Assembly: GCA_022709905.1 (NCBI GenBank)
Contig: JAKLHY010000053.1
Coordinates: 1-55,059, forward strand
Origin: Verrucomicrobiota bacterium
GTDB taxonomy: Bacteria; Verrucomicrobiota; Verrucomicrobiia; Limisphaerales; UBA1319
Reading direction: 5' to 3'
DNA length: 55,059 bases
The translations under genes were made by a program, and so were the position numbers. The notes beneath the pieces were generated by a model. It did not search any database and was not told where the DNA came from. It saw only the letters and a program-made list of their open reading frames with translations. Below are positions 19,351 to 27,801 of this stretch, piece by piece (the stretch's first letter is position 1; each line of letters opens with the position of its first letter).

Positions 19351-19764
19351 GTAACTTGCCGTCGTGTGCCAATATCCCATCTTCAACCGCTTTGCACTCC
19401 AGTCCAGCGTCATCACGGTCTGGCTTCTGAGCCGTGCCCCGATCGATGTCTTCTTTGCGCCGGTCTTGCGACGCCCGGCCAAATCCTGCCCCCCGCTTTT
19501 CCACGGCAAAGCCCGGGCGGCCTGGCGCGTTGTCCTGTCGAATGCCCATCTCCCCCACCAACCGATCCACCCGCAACCATGCTCATGATTGGGCATGAGA
19601 CAAACCGCATGAACCTGCCAGCAGGCCTTCCTACGGGCGTCAGCAAGGGTTCGGACAAAACACTCATGATCCTGGTCGTCCTTGAAGATGGATTCGCGAA
19701 AGTTACCCCGGTTCAGGTCGTGGTCGATGGCCCCCGGACACTGGACTCTCCGCTGTCGCAGCAT
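19348..19764 (-). pseudogene. REP-associated tyrosine transposase (RAYT, Y1_Tnp) remnant
   Basis: The first part matches the start of IS200-like RAYT proteins: MLRQRRVQCPGAIDHDLNRG, FRESIFKDDQDHECFVRTL and WQVHAVCLMPNHEH, the last carrying the metal-binding histidine motif of HUH-type enzymes. The end (GARLRSQTVMTLDWSAKRL) matches the helix-turn-helix at the C-terminus of the same family. The roughly 60-100 residues between, which should hold the catalytic tyrosine, are missing or scrambled. It is therefore a fossil. It is joined in frame to an RHS-repeat remnant upstream. Confidence 0.78.
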
Positions 19765-19965
19765 GGCGCCTTCCTTCTTTGAGTAGTCTTGCCAGGTAGT
19801 CAACGTTATCTTCCAGCCTTGGGCATCGTAGTTGGAGGCCACCGGATACGTCCCCGCCCCATGTTCAGTTTTTAGATTGCCGTCGGGGGAGTATTCCTTC
19901 TGCAGAATGGCCCCGTCGGCATAGGTGATCTTGATCAGTCGCCCCATCTTCCAATTACCAGGATT
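19765..19965 (-). pseudogene. RHS/YD-repeat protein fragment
   Basis: About 65 residues with the YD-repeat pattern of RHS proteins (MGRLIKITYADGAILQKEY, SPDGNLKTEHGAGTYPV, NYDAQGWKITLTTW). No RHS core or toxin tip remains. The fragment is cut where the transposase remnant begins, so an insertion into an old RHS gene, later eroded, is the simplest reading. Confidence 0.65.
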
Positions 19966-20497
19966 CTTAAGGGTCTTGCCATTCGCCGACCTTGTCCATT
20001 GTTCACCTATCTGTCAACAATATGGTTTTGACCCCATTGGTTTTCCAGACCCCATTGGCTTTCCACTGCGGAATAAATTCCGCGCTCCGGTGTCTGCGGT
20101 ATCCAACCCGGCCCAAATTCTATCCTCGTTTGATGCGCCACCGACGCAAGTATAAGGATGCGGTCCATTGCTGGTTCATCGTGGCCCCCGACCCCGGCCT
20201 CAAGCCAACCGACACGTCTCGTTAGTTCAGTCCCCCATGCGGTTGGCACGCACACGCCGCCATCGGCAGCAGGCAAGACTCCCGTTGGCCTCGTTCATAA
20301 AAATCGGCTTGCGATCGCTGCCATGGAAAGCTACGCGGTAACCGCGCCATGGATTGACAGGATCTTGGGAGATTTCGGTTTTACGACTGGAAACGGTGAT
20401 CCCGGCGCGGAAGGCCAACGAGGATTCAAATTTCTTTGTTGGCAACGGCGGGAATCTTCCCATTATTCATTCCGTTAACGGAAGAGAAGAAGGCCCT
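19966..20497. other. Non-coding leader of the topoisomerase gene, with an 18-bp tandem repeat
   Basis: There is no convincing gene. Two adjacent copies of an 18-bp unit (GACCCCATTGGTTTTCCA at 20030, GACCCCATTGGCTTTCCA at 20048) differ by one base. Short open frames on both strands have no recognisable family. A purine-rich ribosome site (GAAGAGAAGAAGG) precedes the ATG at 20498. Confidence 0.5.
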
Positions 20498-22330
20498 ATG
20501 GCACAGAGCAACCGACACGTATACGACGAAAGCAAGATCAAGACGTTATCCTCGCTGGAGCACATCCGGCTGAGGACCGGCATGTATATCGGCCGCATTG
20601 GGGATGGCTCGCATCCCGATGACGGATGTTATGTTCTGCTCAAGGAGGTCATCGATAACGCCATCGATGAGTTCATTATGGGCTACGGCCGGGAAGTGCA
20701 TGTGGGGATCCAGGACCGGACGGTCACAGTTCGGGATTTTGGGCGGGGCATTCCCCTGGGCAAGGTGGTGGACTGCGTGTCGAAGATCAACACCGGGGCG
20801 AAGTATAACGACGATGTCTTTCAGTTTTCCGTCGGGCTCAACGGGGTCGGCACCAAGGCGGTCAACGCCCTGTCCAAGGAGTTCCTGGTGCGCAGTCATC
20901 GTGGTGGAGAATTCGTCGAGGCCCTGTTTCGCAAGGGCCGGCTCAAGCAGGAAAACAGCGGCAAGGACGCCAAGGAACCCGATGGCACCCTGATCCGGTT
21001 TGAGCCGGATCCCGAGATTTTCAAGGAAACGGTTTTTCGGCCGGAATATATCGAGAAACGGCTTCGGTACTACAGTTATCTGAATGCGGGTCTCAAGCTG
21101 GTGTACAACAGCCAGGAGATCCAATCCCGGCTGGGCTTGCTGGATCTGGTGATGGACGATCTTCGGTCGGACGAAAGCGAGCCGATTTATCCGCCCCTGC
21201 ATTATTCATGCAAGACGCTCGAGTTTTGTTTCACGCACACGCACAGCCGATACGGGGAGACTTTTTACTCGTTTGTCAACGGCCAGTACACCTCGGATGG
21301 GGGCACGCATCTGAGCGCATTCCGGGAAGGTCTCCTCAAGGCGGTCAACGAATATTCGCAGGGCAAGTTCGATGGCGACGACGTCCGCGAGTGCATGGTG
21401 GGGGCCATTGCGATCCGTTTGAAGGATCCCGTGTTCGAATCTCAGACCAAGAACAAGCTGGGCAACACCGAAATCCGCACCGAACTGGTGAACAACGTGC
21501 GGGAGGAACTGCTTCGGTTCTTCAATCGCAACAAGCCCATTGCCGAAAAGATCATCGAGAAGGCCCGAGATACGCAGCAACTGCGAAAGGAACTCCAGGA
21601 AGTCAAGAAGCTGGCTCGGGAACGCGCCAAAGCCATTTCCCTACGCATCCCTCAACTTAAAGACTGCAAGGTCCACTTGGACAAAAAACGGGATAAAGGC
21701 CGCGGAACGATGGTGTTTATCACCGAAGGCCAGTCTGCGGCAGGTTCGATCGTCAGCTGCCGGGATGTCAACACGCAGGCCATCTTTGTCCTCAAAGGCA
21801 AGCCGCTCAACGTGTGGGATCTCAAGCGGGATGTCGTCTACAAAAACGACGAGATGTACAACCTCATGCAAAGCCTGAACATCGAAGACAACCTGGAAGG
21901 CTTGCGCTACGAAAAGGTTATCCTCGCCACCGACGCCGATGTGGACGGCCTCCATATTCGAAATCTGCTTATTACTTACTTCTTCCGATTCTTTGACGCC
22001 CTGGTCCACGACGGCCATCTGTTTATTCTCGAGACGCCCCTGTTCCGCGTTCGCAACAAGGAACGAACCATTTACTGTTACTCGGAATCGGAGCGCGACA
22101 TAGCCGTGAAATCCTTGGGAGGCAAACCCGAGATTACGCGGTTTAAGGGATTGGGAGAGATTTCACCGGCCGAATTCAAGCAGTTCATCGGCAAGGATAT
22201 GCGCCTGAGCCGGGTCGAATACGCCTCCAAACCCGAGGCGGCCGGCATTCTGAGTTTCTATATGGGGAAAAACACGCCGGAACGCAAAGATTACATCATG
22301 GAACACCTCGTGGTGCCGCTGGAAGAATAA
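20498..22330 (+). CDS. parE: Type IIA DNA topoisomerase subunit B (ParE-type, topoisomerase IV)
   Basis: This is the ATPase and Toprim subunit of a topoisomerase that would decatenate or relax DNA. The ATG at 20498 is chosen over the upstream in-frame ATG at 20354 for its ribosome site and because the family begins just here. The GHKL ATPase has LLKEVIDNAIDEF, VTVRDFGRGIP and SVGLNGVGTKAVNALS. A transducer domain follows, then Toprim with TEGQSAAGSI (E410) and DADVDG (479-484). At 610 residues it lacks the long insertions of many GyrB proteins and reads like Bacteroidetes-type ParE. A parC gene normally follows but is absent here; only repeats lie downstream. GyrB-like paralogue is the alternative name. 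Confidence 0.85.
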   Translation: MAQSNRHVYDESKIKTLSSLEHIRLRTGMYIGRIGDGSHPDDGCYVLLKEVIDNAIDEFIMGYGREVHVGIQDRTVTVRDFGRGIPLGKVVDCVSKINTGAKYNDDVFQFSVGLNGVGTKAVNALSKEFLVRSHRGGEFVEALFRKGRLKQENSGKDAKEPDGTLIRFEPDPEIFKETVFRPEYIEKRLRYYSYLNAGLKLVYNSQEIQSRLGLLDLVMDDLRSDESEPIYPPLHYSCKTLEFCFTHTHSRYGETFYSFVNGQYTSDGGTHLSAFREGLLKAVNEYSQGKFDGDDVRECMVGAIAIRLKDPVFESQTKNKLGNTEIRTELVNNVREELLRFFNRNKPIAEKIIEKARDTQQLRKELQEVKKLARERAKAISLRIPQLKDCKVHLDKKRDKGRGTMVFITEGQSAAGSIVSCRDVNTQAIFVLKGKPLNVWDLKRDVVYKNDEMYNLMQSLNIEDNLEGLRYEKVILATDADVDGLHIRNLLITYFFRFFDALVHDGHLFILETPLFRVRNKERTIYCYSESERDIAVKSLGGKPEITRFKGLGEISPAEFKQFIGKDMRLSRVEYASKPEAAGILSFYMGKNTPERKDYIMEHLVVPLEE

Positions 22331-22352
22331 GCCCGGAAACCGGGATCCCATC

Positions 22353-22379
22353 AGGCGCATCGACGCAAAGTCGACGCCT
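22353..22379 (+). terminator. Hairpin after the topoisomerase gene
   Basis: AGGCG..TCGAC pairs with GTCGA CGCCT around a GCAAA loop, 22 bases after the stop codon, preceded by a smaller CCCGG/CCGGG hairpin. No T-run follows, so intrinsic termination is uncertain. Confidence 0.4.
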
Positions 22380-22423
22380 CTGGGGCAAACTGCCGGCTCA
22401 AGCAGGCTCTGTATACAGCCTTC

Positions 22424-22702
22424 TTAGGGTCCGTGCAAAAATAAATTCCGATTTTGCTGCTGAGGATTTGGCTCGCTGGCAAGGCTCGACGAGGGAAGAT
22501 ACCCGCAGCGGTCTCTGACCGAGGAGTAACGAAGTCCGCGAGCCAAAGCCTCGCAGCCCTCCGGGGCGGGGCGGCGCCGGGTCATCTGCGTTGTTGCGTG
22601 GATGGTCGAGTATCGCCGAGGATACACTCCCGCCCCCGCGCCTAGCATCTGACCCGGCGTCGCTCCCGCCAAAATCGGAAGTGATTTTTGCACGGACCCT
22701 TA
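22424..22702. repeat. TIR element, copy 1
   Basis: The ends are TTAGGGTCCGTGCAAAAAT and, inverted, TTAAGGGTCCGTGCAAAAAT, with about 26 of 30 outer bases matching. Inside is a left hairpin (arms TTTGGCTCGC and GCGAGCCAAA) enclosing TGGCAAGGCTCGACGAGGG and GAGGAGTAACGAAG. A right hairpin (GCCGGGTCA with TGACCCGGC) encloses GTCGAGTATCGCCGAGGATA. It lies between the convergent topoisomerase and outer-membrane genes. Short open frames inside it are not genes. Confidence 0.82.
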
Positions 22703-22708
22703 ACTCCA

Positions 22709-22834
22709 GCGACACTTCTGAACTGGGGCGGAGTGCGAGTATGACGCGGCGCCCCTCGCAGCGAATGGCCATTTCAAGATAGGCTTGGGCGCTGCGGCTG
22801 GTGCTTCGGGCACAGCCGCGCTCCAAAGTGTCGC
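22709..22834. repeat. Second palindromic repeat with strong hairpin
   Basis: A 126-bp stretch is bounded by GCGACACTT and AAGTGTCGC (perfect 9-bp inverted repeat). It contains a strong stem (GCGGCTGGTGC, TTCG loop, GGCACAGCCGC) at 22794-22819. The stem lies about 23 bases past the stop of the outer-membrane gene and could end its transcript. The sequence style is that of a dispersed intergenic repeat; only one copy is in the window. Confidence 0.55.
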
Positions 22835-22841
22835 AATCGTG

Positions 22842-23726
22842 TTAGAACCGGTAAGTGAAGGTCAGCGCGATCCGGTGTCCTTCGGGCCGTTGCTCGGCCG
22901 AGAACTCGTAGTTGTATCGTAGCGCGGTAAACAAGCCCAGCTTCGGACAGAAGAGGCTGATCTCGGGGCCGATGCCGAACACGCGATCATGAACCGATCG
23001 GTCATAGACAGCGCCGCTTCCGCTATCATCTGTGGTTTGCTGCTGGTAATAGCCGATGACGCCCACATCGATGGTCTTTTTCAGGCTTTTGCTCAGGCCC
23101 CATTCCAACGTGTAGACCTGGCCCGGGGTGATGTCGATGTCGTCATTCTCGTGATTGAACTCATAGCGGTTCAGCAACGAGAGAGCCCAGGTTTTCTCCG
23201 CATCGAAGAACAACGTTCCTCCCAGGGTGAGCATGTGGCTCCAAAAACCGGCCCCTTGGCAGGAAGGATCGTTGCGGTCAAAATCCCCGGTGGGCGCCCA
23301 TACGGCATAACCGAAGGCGATGTCGTAGCGGTCCCGATTCCAGGACAACAGCAACGGTTCCACCTGAATGTCGCCCAAACCAAAGGTGCTGAACTTCTGG
23401 CCTTCAATCTTCAGATCGCTATAGCCAAAGGGGACAATCACATCGGCCCCGTAAGTCGCCCCGAGAATTTTCCAGGGGCTCATCCAAATTAAACGCGGGG
23501 CGTTGACATAAACGAAGGCATCGAAGTGCGCCGGGCCATCGGGGAAATCGTTGGCGGTGTAAAAAATGTTATAGTCCCGAGCATACAGTCCGGGCGGCGG
23601 CAGGGAAGCGCCTTTGATGCCTTCGACACCCACCGGATAATGGCTGGCGACCGGTTGAGCCTGAACCGCACCCGCCAGAAGCGCACTGGCGGCTATCGTG
23701 GTAAAGAACAGGACGTTTGGCTTCAT
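22842..23726 (-). CDS. Outer-membrane beta-barrel protein, MetA-pathway transporter family-like
   Basis: A 294-residue exported protein. The start at 23726 places a clean signal peptide (KPNVLFFTTIAASALLAGAV, cleavage near VQAQP) at the N-terminus. The rest is made of alternating amphipathic strands with the look of the Phenol_MetA_deg family (PPPGLYARDYNIFYTANDF, YDIAFGYAVWAPTGDF, TLEWGLSKSL) and ends in TFTYRF, a C-terminal phenylalanine typical of proteins assembled by BamA. In the family the role is transport of hydrophobic compounds across the outer membrane, but for most members this is untested. No degradation genes are adjacent. Confidence 0.75.
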   Translation of the reverse strand: MKPNVLFFTTIAASALLAGAVQAQPVASHYPVGVEGIKGASLPPPGLYARDYNIFYTANDFPDGPAHFDAFVYVNAPRLIWMSPWKILGATYGADVIVPFGYSDLKIEGQKFSTFGLGDIQVEPLLLSWNRDRYDIAFGYAVWAPTGDFDRNDPSCQGAGFWSHMLTLGGTLFFDAEKTWALSLLNRYEFNHENDDIDITPGQVYTLEWGLSKSLKKTIDVGVIGYYQQQTTDDSGSGAVYDRSVHDRVFGIGPEISLFCPKLGLFTALRYNYEFSAEQRPEGHRIALTFTYRF

Positions 23727-23807
23727 AGAATGTTCCGTGTTGGATTTGGGTTTAGCAAAGGTCATGAAAAGAATAAGTGACTCCACCCCGCGGAGTCAAT
23801 CGTACAA

Positions 23808-26282
23808 TCAGTCAGTCGATCCGAAGTCGAACGGGTCGCCCTCGTGAAAAACCAGGGCGATCTGTTCCAGCCGGCCGTGGCGGCCGTTGTACCAAAGCAG
23901 CCATTTCTTTCCGTCAAAGACAACAAATGGTTTATAGCAGGCCTCCTGGTCAAAGGAGTCCTGGCCGGGACGAATCATGGGATTCGCGGGATGACGCTCC
24001 CATGCGGTGACGCCGTCCCGCGAGCGCGCGATCCCAATTTGCGCGTGGTCAATGTCCCGAAAACCGATGTAGACCATGACATGCCATTCTCCCCTGCGGA
24101 ACACCTGGCAGGCGGTCACCCTCTCCTGCTCCCAGACATTTGCCCGATCTGGCCCGAACACGGGATTGGAGGCGTGCCGGGTCCAATGCAGTCCATCCGG
24201 GCTTGTCGCGTAACCCATCGCATCGGGCTCATACTGGCCACCGCCGGAATACCACATGCGGAACAACCTCGCCTCATCATCCCATAAGACATGAGGACAC
24301 ATAAGGGCTCCCTTTTCCCAGGGCTGTTCGGGAGACAACACGGGCTTTGCGCTCATCCGATTCCACTTTTTCCCATCCGCACTGGTTGCGTAACCGATGG
24401 ATGAGCGATCCTTTGTCTGACCGGTGTACCACATATGATACCCGTCGCTGCGTTTCAAGACTGTCGGTCTGTTAATATCGTCTTCCCAGCCGCTTGCCGG
24501 CTCAGGGGGAAAGACGATTTGAGGAGGGCTCCAGTGAATGCCATCCTGACTCTCGAATAGCGCCACGCTCCTCTTGGGCCGCCATGAACCCCACATTCGG
24601 TATGTCGCGTCCTCGCGCAACACCGCGATATCGAATACCGTGCCGATCCCGGCCATGGGTTTGTTGCCACCGATGACGGGATTGCCCTCGAACTTTTTCC
24701 AGCCGGCGGTGGTTTGGGGCAACTTGGTTCGCAACCATTCCAGCCGCGGCGAGGAACACAGTTCCTGACCATTCGCATAGAGGTGCAATCCCGGCCCTTT
24801 GTCGTACCGTTGGCCGGTCCGATCGTAGAGGAGGGTCAGGTTAAAATCATGGTAGCGGACGCCATCCAAGCAGAAATAGTCCAGAGCGCCCTCCGGGACC
24901 AACGGATTGATTTCGAGCCATTGATCGAGTCTGGGGCGCAGCCCGACAAGCCCGGTAATGATCAGGTCATTGAACGTCGAGTGATTATAGTCGCGGCCTC
25001 GATCCTTGTTGGATTCGTTTGTTCTCCCATAAAGCACCGTGCGGGCGGCCGTCTCGCCAGTGATGGGATCGTAGTTCTCATCGATCCAGGGAACCAAGCG
25101 GCCGTTCGAGATCTTAAGGTAGTGGGTGCGCGCGTAGATTCGAAGCAACTCCAGGTAATCTCGTTTGCCGACGTAATCCTGTTTGTAATGGTTCAGCAGA
25201 TTGGCCATCGCCGTCAGGGTCTGCGCGGTGGCATAAGGCCACGAGGGCCCGTTCCAGAGACAATCGTGTGAATGTTCAAATCGAAAGCGTGGATGCCGTC
25301 GCTCGGCGGTGGTCGGGCCGTAGGGCGCATAAAAACCATTCGTGTTCATCAGCTGCGCCCAGGCCACTTCGCGACCAGGATGAGGGAGGTTGAAATACCA
25401 CGGCACATAGCCGTGCAGTTCTCGAACGTCCGCGAGCGGCTGGTCCGCTCCTCGAGGCAAGACTTTGTAGAAATCCGCGGTCTCATCCCACAGTGTGTCC
25501 TCGACCCATTCCCGGAGCTTGGCTGCCTTCAACCGAAATTCCATCGATTGCTCAGGTTTGCCGGCCCACTTGGCGATGTCGCCGATCGCCACTGCATCGC
25601 CGTACATGTAGCTGTTGATGGTCGAGCGATAGCCGCTGCCGCCAATAGACACCTCCATGCCATCCTGGCCGTCTTCCTGCCAGAACAGCCCGTTCGGATC
25701 CTGTCTGCTTTTCTCCCACCCTTGGTAGTTGCTGATCAAGTCCGGAAGCAGATCGAGGCAGACCTGTTGATCCTGAGTGACCATGGCCCAGGCGCGCAGG
25801 GCGTCGGCAGCCCAGAAACTGTATCGCCTCGGTTCCCCGCCCTTCCGGAACCAGAAATAGGCGTAATCCCTCAGATACCTGCGATCCCGCAGCCATCGGC
25901 CCTCATAAAAATGATGGCCGGCCGCGCAACTGATGGTGTTGTATTTTCCTCCCCATGGGACATCCGGAAGAAACTCGGTCATCACATAACCATCCGGGGT
26001 TTGTTTGATATGCTTGCGGTAGGTCCACCATCGGAAATAGTAGATCTCCTCAAGCAACTTATCCGAGCACTCGAAAAGCGGAATGTTCTTCTCCATCCAA
26101 GTCCATGCGGCCTTGTTGTCAACGAGATTCACCTTTTGTTCGATATCATTCCGGTTGAAACTCTCGATGTGGTGCCGGAAGTTTTCTGGGTTCAATGTCA
26201 GCCAGGGGGTTGCCGCCGCAAATCCGGAGGAAGCCAACGCCAGAAAGCCCAGGATGAGCTGTATTTGAATCATCCGCCTCAT
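23808..26282 (-). CDS. Secreted fusion of an MGH1-like (alpha/alpha)6 glycosidase and a GH43/GH130-like propeller
   Basis: This is an 824-residue exported protein whose start at 26282 gives a signal peptide (QLILGFLALASSGFAAA). The first part (about 40-510) is a six-hairpin glycosidase of the trehalase/GH63/MGH1 type, with WTYRKHIKQTPDGYVMTEF, QEDGQDGMEVSIGG and WNGPSWPYATAQTLTAMANLL. The second (about 540-815) is a five-bladed propeller with repeated IGYATSADGKKWNRM, MGYATSPDGLHWTRH and IGIARSRDGVTAWERH. Both halves look intact. It is the last gene of a four-gene operon and begins 26 bases after the ceramidase-like gene. Substrate unknown; a branched or acylated glycoside would suit the context. 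Confidence 0.8.
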   Translation of the reverse strand: MRRMIQIQLILGFLALASSGFAAATPWLTLNPENFRHHIESFNRNDIEQKVNLVDNKAAWTWMEKNIPLFECSDKLLEEIYYFRWWTYRKHIKQTPDGYVMTEFLPDVPWGGKYNTISCAAGHHFYEGRWLRDRRYLRDYAYFWFRKGGEPRRYSFWAADALRAWAMVTQDQQVCLDLLPDLISNYQGWEKSRQDPNGLFWQEDGQDGMEVSIGGSGYRSTINSYMYGDAVAIGDIAKWAGKPEQSMEFRLKAAKLREWVEDTLWDETADFYKVLPRGADQPLADVRELHGYVPWYFNLPHPGREVAWAQLMNTNGFYAPYGPTTAERRHPRFRFEHSHDCLWNGPSWPYATAQTLTAMANLLNHYKQDYVGKRDYLELLRIYARTHYLKISNGRLVPWIDENYDPITGETAARTVLYGRTNESNKDRGRDYNHSTFNDLIITGLVGLRPRLDQWLEINPLVPEGALDYFCLDGVRYHDFNLTLLYDRTGQRYDKGPGLHLYANGQELCSSPRLEWLRTKLPQTTAGWKKFEGNPVIGGNKPMAGIGTVFDIAVLREDATYRMWGSWRPKRSVALFESQDGIHWSPPQIVFPPEPASGWEDDINRPTVLKRSDGYHMWYTGQTKDRSSIGYATSADGKKWNRMSAKPVLSPEQPWEKGALMCPHVLWDDEARLFRMWYSGGGQYEPDAMGYATSPDGLHWTRHASNPVFGPDRANVWEQERVTACQVFRRGEWHVMVYIGFRDIDHAQIGIARSRDGVTAWERHPANPMIRPGQDSFDQEACYKPFVVFDGKKWLLWYNGRHGRLEQIALVFHEGDPFDFGSTD

Positions 26283-26308
26283 AGTTGATTTGCCGAGCCG
26301 GGCCGCGA

Positions 26309-27709
26309 TCACTTCGCCGTTGTGTGGAGCCGTGTTAACAGGTCGCAGGCAGCCTCGACGAGTCTCTCGCCGGAGCCAGGGGCGCAACGGGCGCTCTCCG
26401 GTTCGTAGTTGCCTTCGGCATAACTGCGGCGGTCGGGAATGTAGCCGATGTTTTCGTTCGCCAACTCGACGACGAAGGTATACGGAAAGGGCGAGCGCTT
26501 TTTGATCGCCAGACCCAATTCAACAAACACCTCGCCCGGCAAGCTGATCCAGGCCAAGTCTTGCCCCAACGCAATCCCTTGGACCTCGACTCGATGGGGT
26601 TTTCCCTCACGGTCCGCGATATCAAGCGCTCGATACGACCGCACCAACTTCATAAAATTGGGCCCGGCATCGTTTTTCGTGGCGGCAAGGATTTGTTTTG
26701 CCTCCTCGACCTGGGTCGGAGTGACGGCGGGCAGATCCAGGTCGACCATTGCGAAAGAGGCACGCAAGTGACCAACGGCAAGAGGCTTCAGGTCCTTATA
26801 TGCCTGGAACACCGCGGCACCAAGAATCGTTCCGATGCGATTGCCCTCGGCGGCCGTGTTCTGCGGCCAGGCCCAGGAGACGTCCAAGTGGTTAAGATTC
26901 CCACAGGTGCCATTCGCAACCAGCGCGATATGGTTTGTTCCGTGATATCCGGCAAGCACGCGGCTGAGCGCTCCGGGCCAATCGGCGCTAATCTTGCTCC
27001 CGCCGCATGTATCGGGATGCATTGCGAAATTCACGTATGTGGCCAAGCACTGGCGCGGATCGCCCGCCTGGGCTGTTTCAACATATAACACCCCCACCTC
27101 GGGATCATTCGGGCCCGCGGGCATGACAATGTTCGGATTCACTTTGCCGGGATTCCAGCCCACAGTGCCTTCGCGCATGAAAAACCGGCGGTTAAAAGTA
27201 AGATCCTCGCAACGGCCTTTGGTGGCGCTGAGGCGCGCGGATTGCAGCCGCTCGGCGGCCAGCCGGACGCTTTCGGCAATCTTGCCGGGCAATGCTTCAG
27301 TATAGCCTATCGCCAACTGGCTTTGTCCACCCATCTCATTGCCGCGCCTGCCGCGATTGGCCAATTCCGGACCAGTGTGCGCGTGAGTCGCGCTGATCAT
27401 AACACGGTCGCCCTGGATGCCGGTGGCCTTCTCGATGGCAGCACGGGCTTGATCAGTCACCGTGCGATTAATGCTGATGATGTCCAAAACAACCAACGCG
27501 GCCCGCTGGCCTTCCGAATCAATTACCATCGCCTTGCTGAATAACGGATCCAACACGCCGTCCGCTCCTCTCTCATGGTAATATCCCGCCATGGGAACTC
27601 CCAGGGGCGGCGTAATGTCAACGCTGGCCACGCCGACACGGACTTCAGCGGCACAGCAACACAAGGCCAGGAACCCGAGGGCGCCAAGGATTCTGAATGT
27701 CGCGATCAT
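26309..27709 (-). CDS. Neutral/alkaline ceramidase-family secreted protein
   Basis: A 466-residue protein with a signal peptide (IATFRILGALGFLALCCCA); the start is set at 27709 for that reason. It contains the N-terminal domain of the neutral/alkaline non-lysosomal ceramidase family: VGVASVDITPPLGVPMAGY, then ISATHAHTGPELANRG with the zinc-binding histidines, and a later MHPDTCGG. True ceramidases have about 650-780 residues; the immunoglobulin-like C-terminal domain is missing, as in many bacterial relatives of unknown substrate found near sugar genes. It is co-oriented with the oxidoreductase upstream and the glycosidase downstream. Confidence 0.83.
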   Translation of the reverse strand: MIATFRILGALGFLALCCCAAEVRVGVASVDITPPLGVPMAGYYHERGADGVLDPLFSKAMVIDSEGQRAALVVLDIISINRTVTDQARAAIEKATGIQGDRVMISATHAHTGPELANRGRRGNEMGGQSQLAIGYTEALPGKIAESVRLAAERLQSARLSATKGRCEDLTFNRRFFMREGTVGWNPGKVNPNIVMPAGPNDPEVGVLYVETAQAGDPRQCLATYVNFAMHPDTCGGSKISADWPGALSRVLAGYHGTNHIALVANGTCGNLNHLDVSWAWPQNTAAEGNRIGTILGAAVFQAYKDLKPLAVGHLRASFAMVDLDLPAVTPTQVEEAKQILAATKNDAGPNFMKLVRSYRALDIADREGKPHRVEVQGIALGQDLAWISLPGEVFVELGLAIKKRSPFPYTFVVELANENIGYIPDRRSYAEGNYEPESARCAPGSGERLVEAACDLLTRLHTTAK

Positions 27710-27801
27710 AGGAAAGGTTGGGGATGATGTTGAACCGAAGGAATGAGAAGAAAGATCGGTCCGTGTATTGCCACGCACGCGGGAAACGGCGTGAGTTCGT
27801 A

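Noticed and set aside
22398..22826. 142-codon open frame downstream of the topoisomerase gene
   Set aside because: It spans two intergenic repeats and has no domain or ribosome site.
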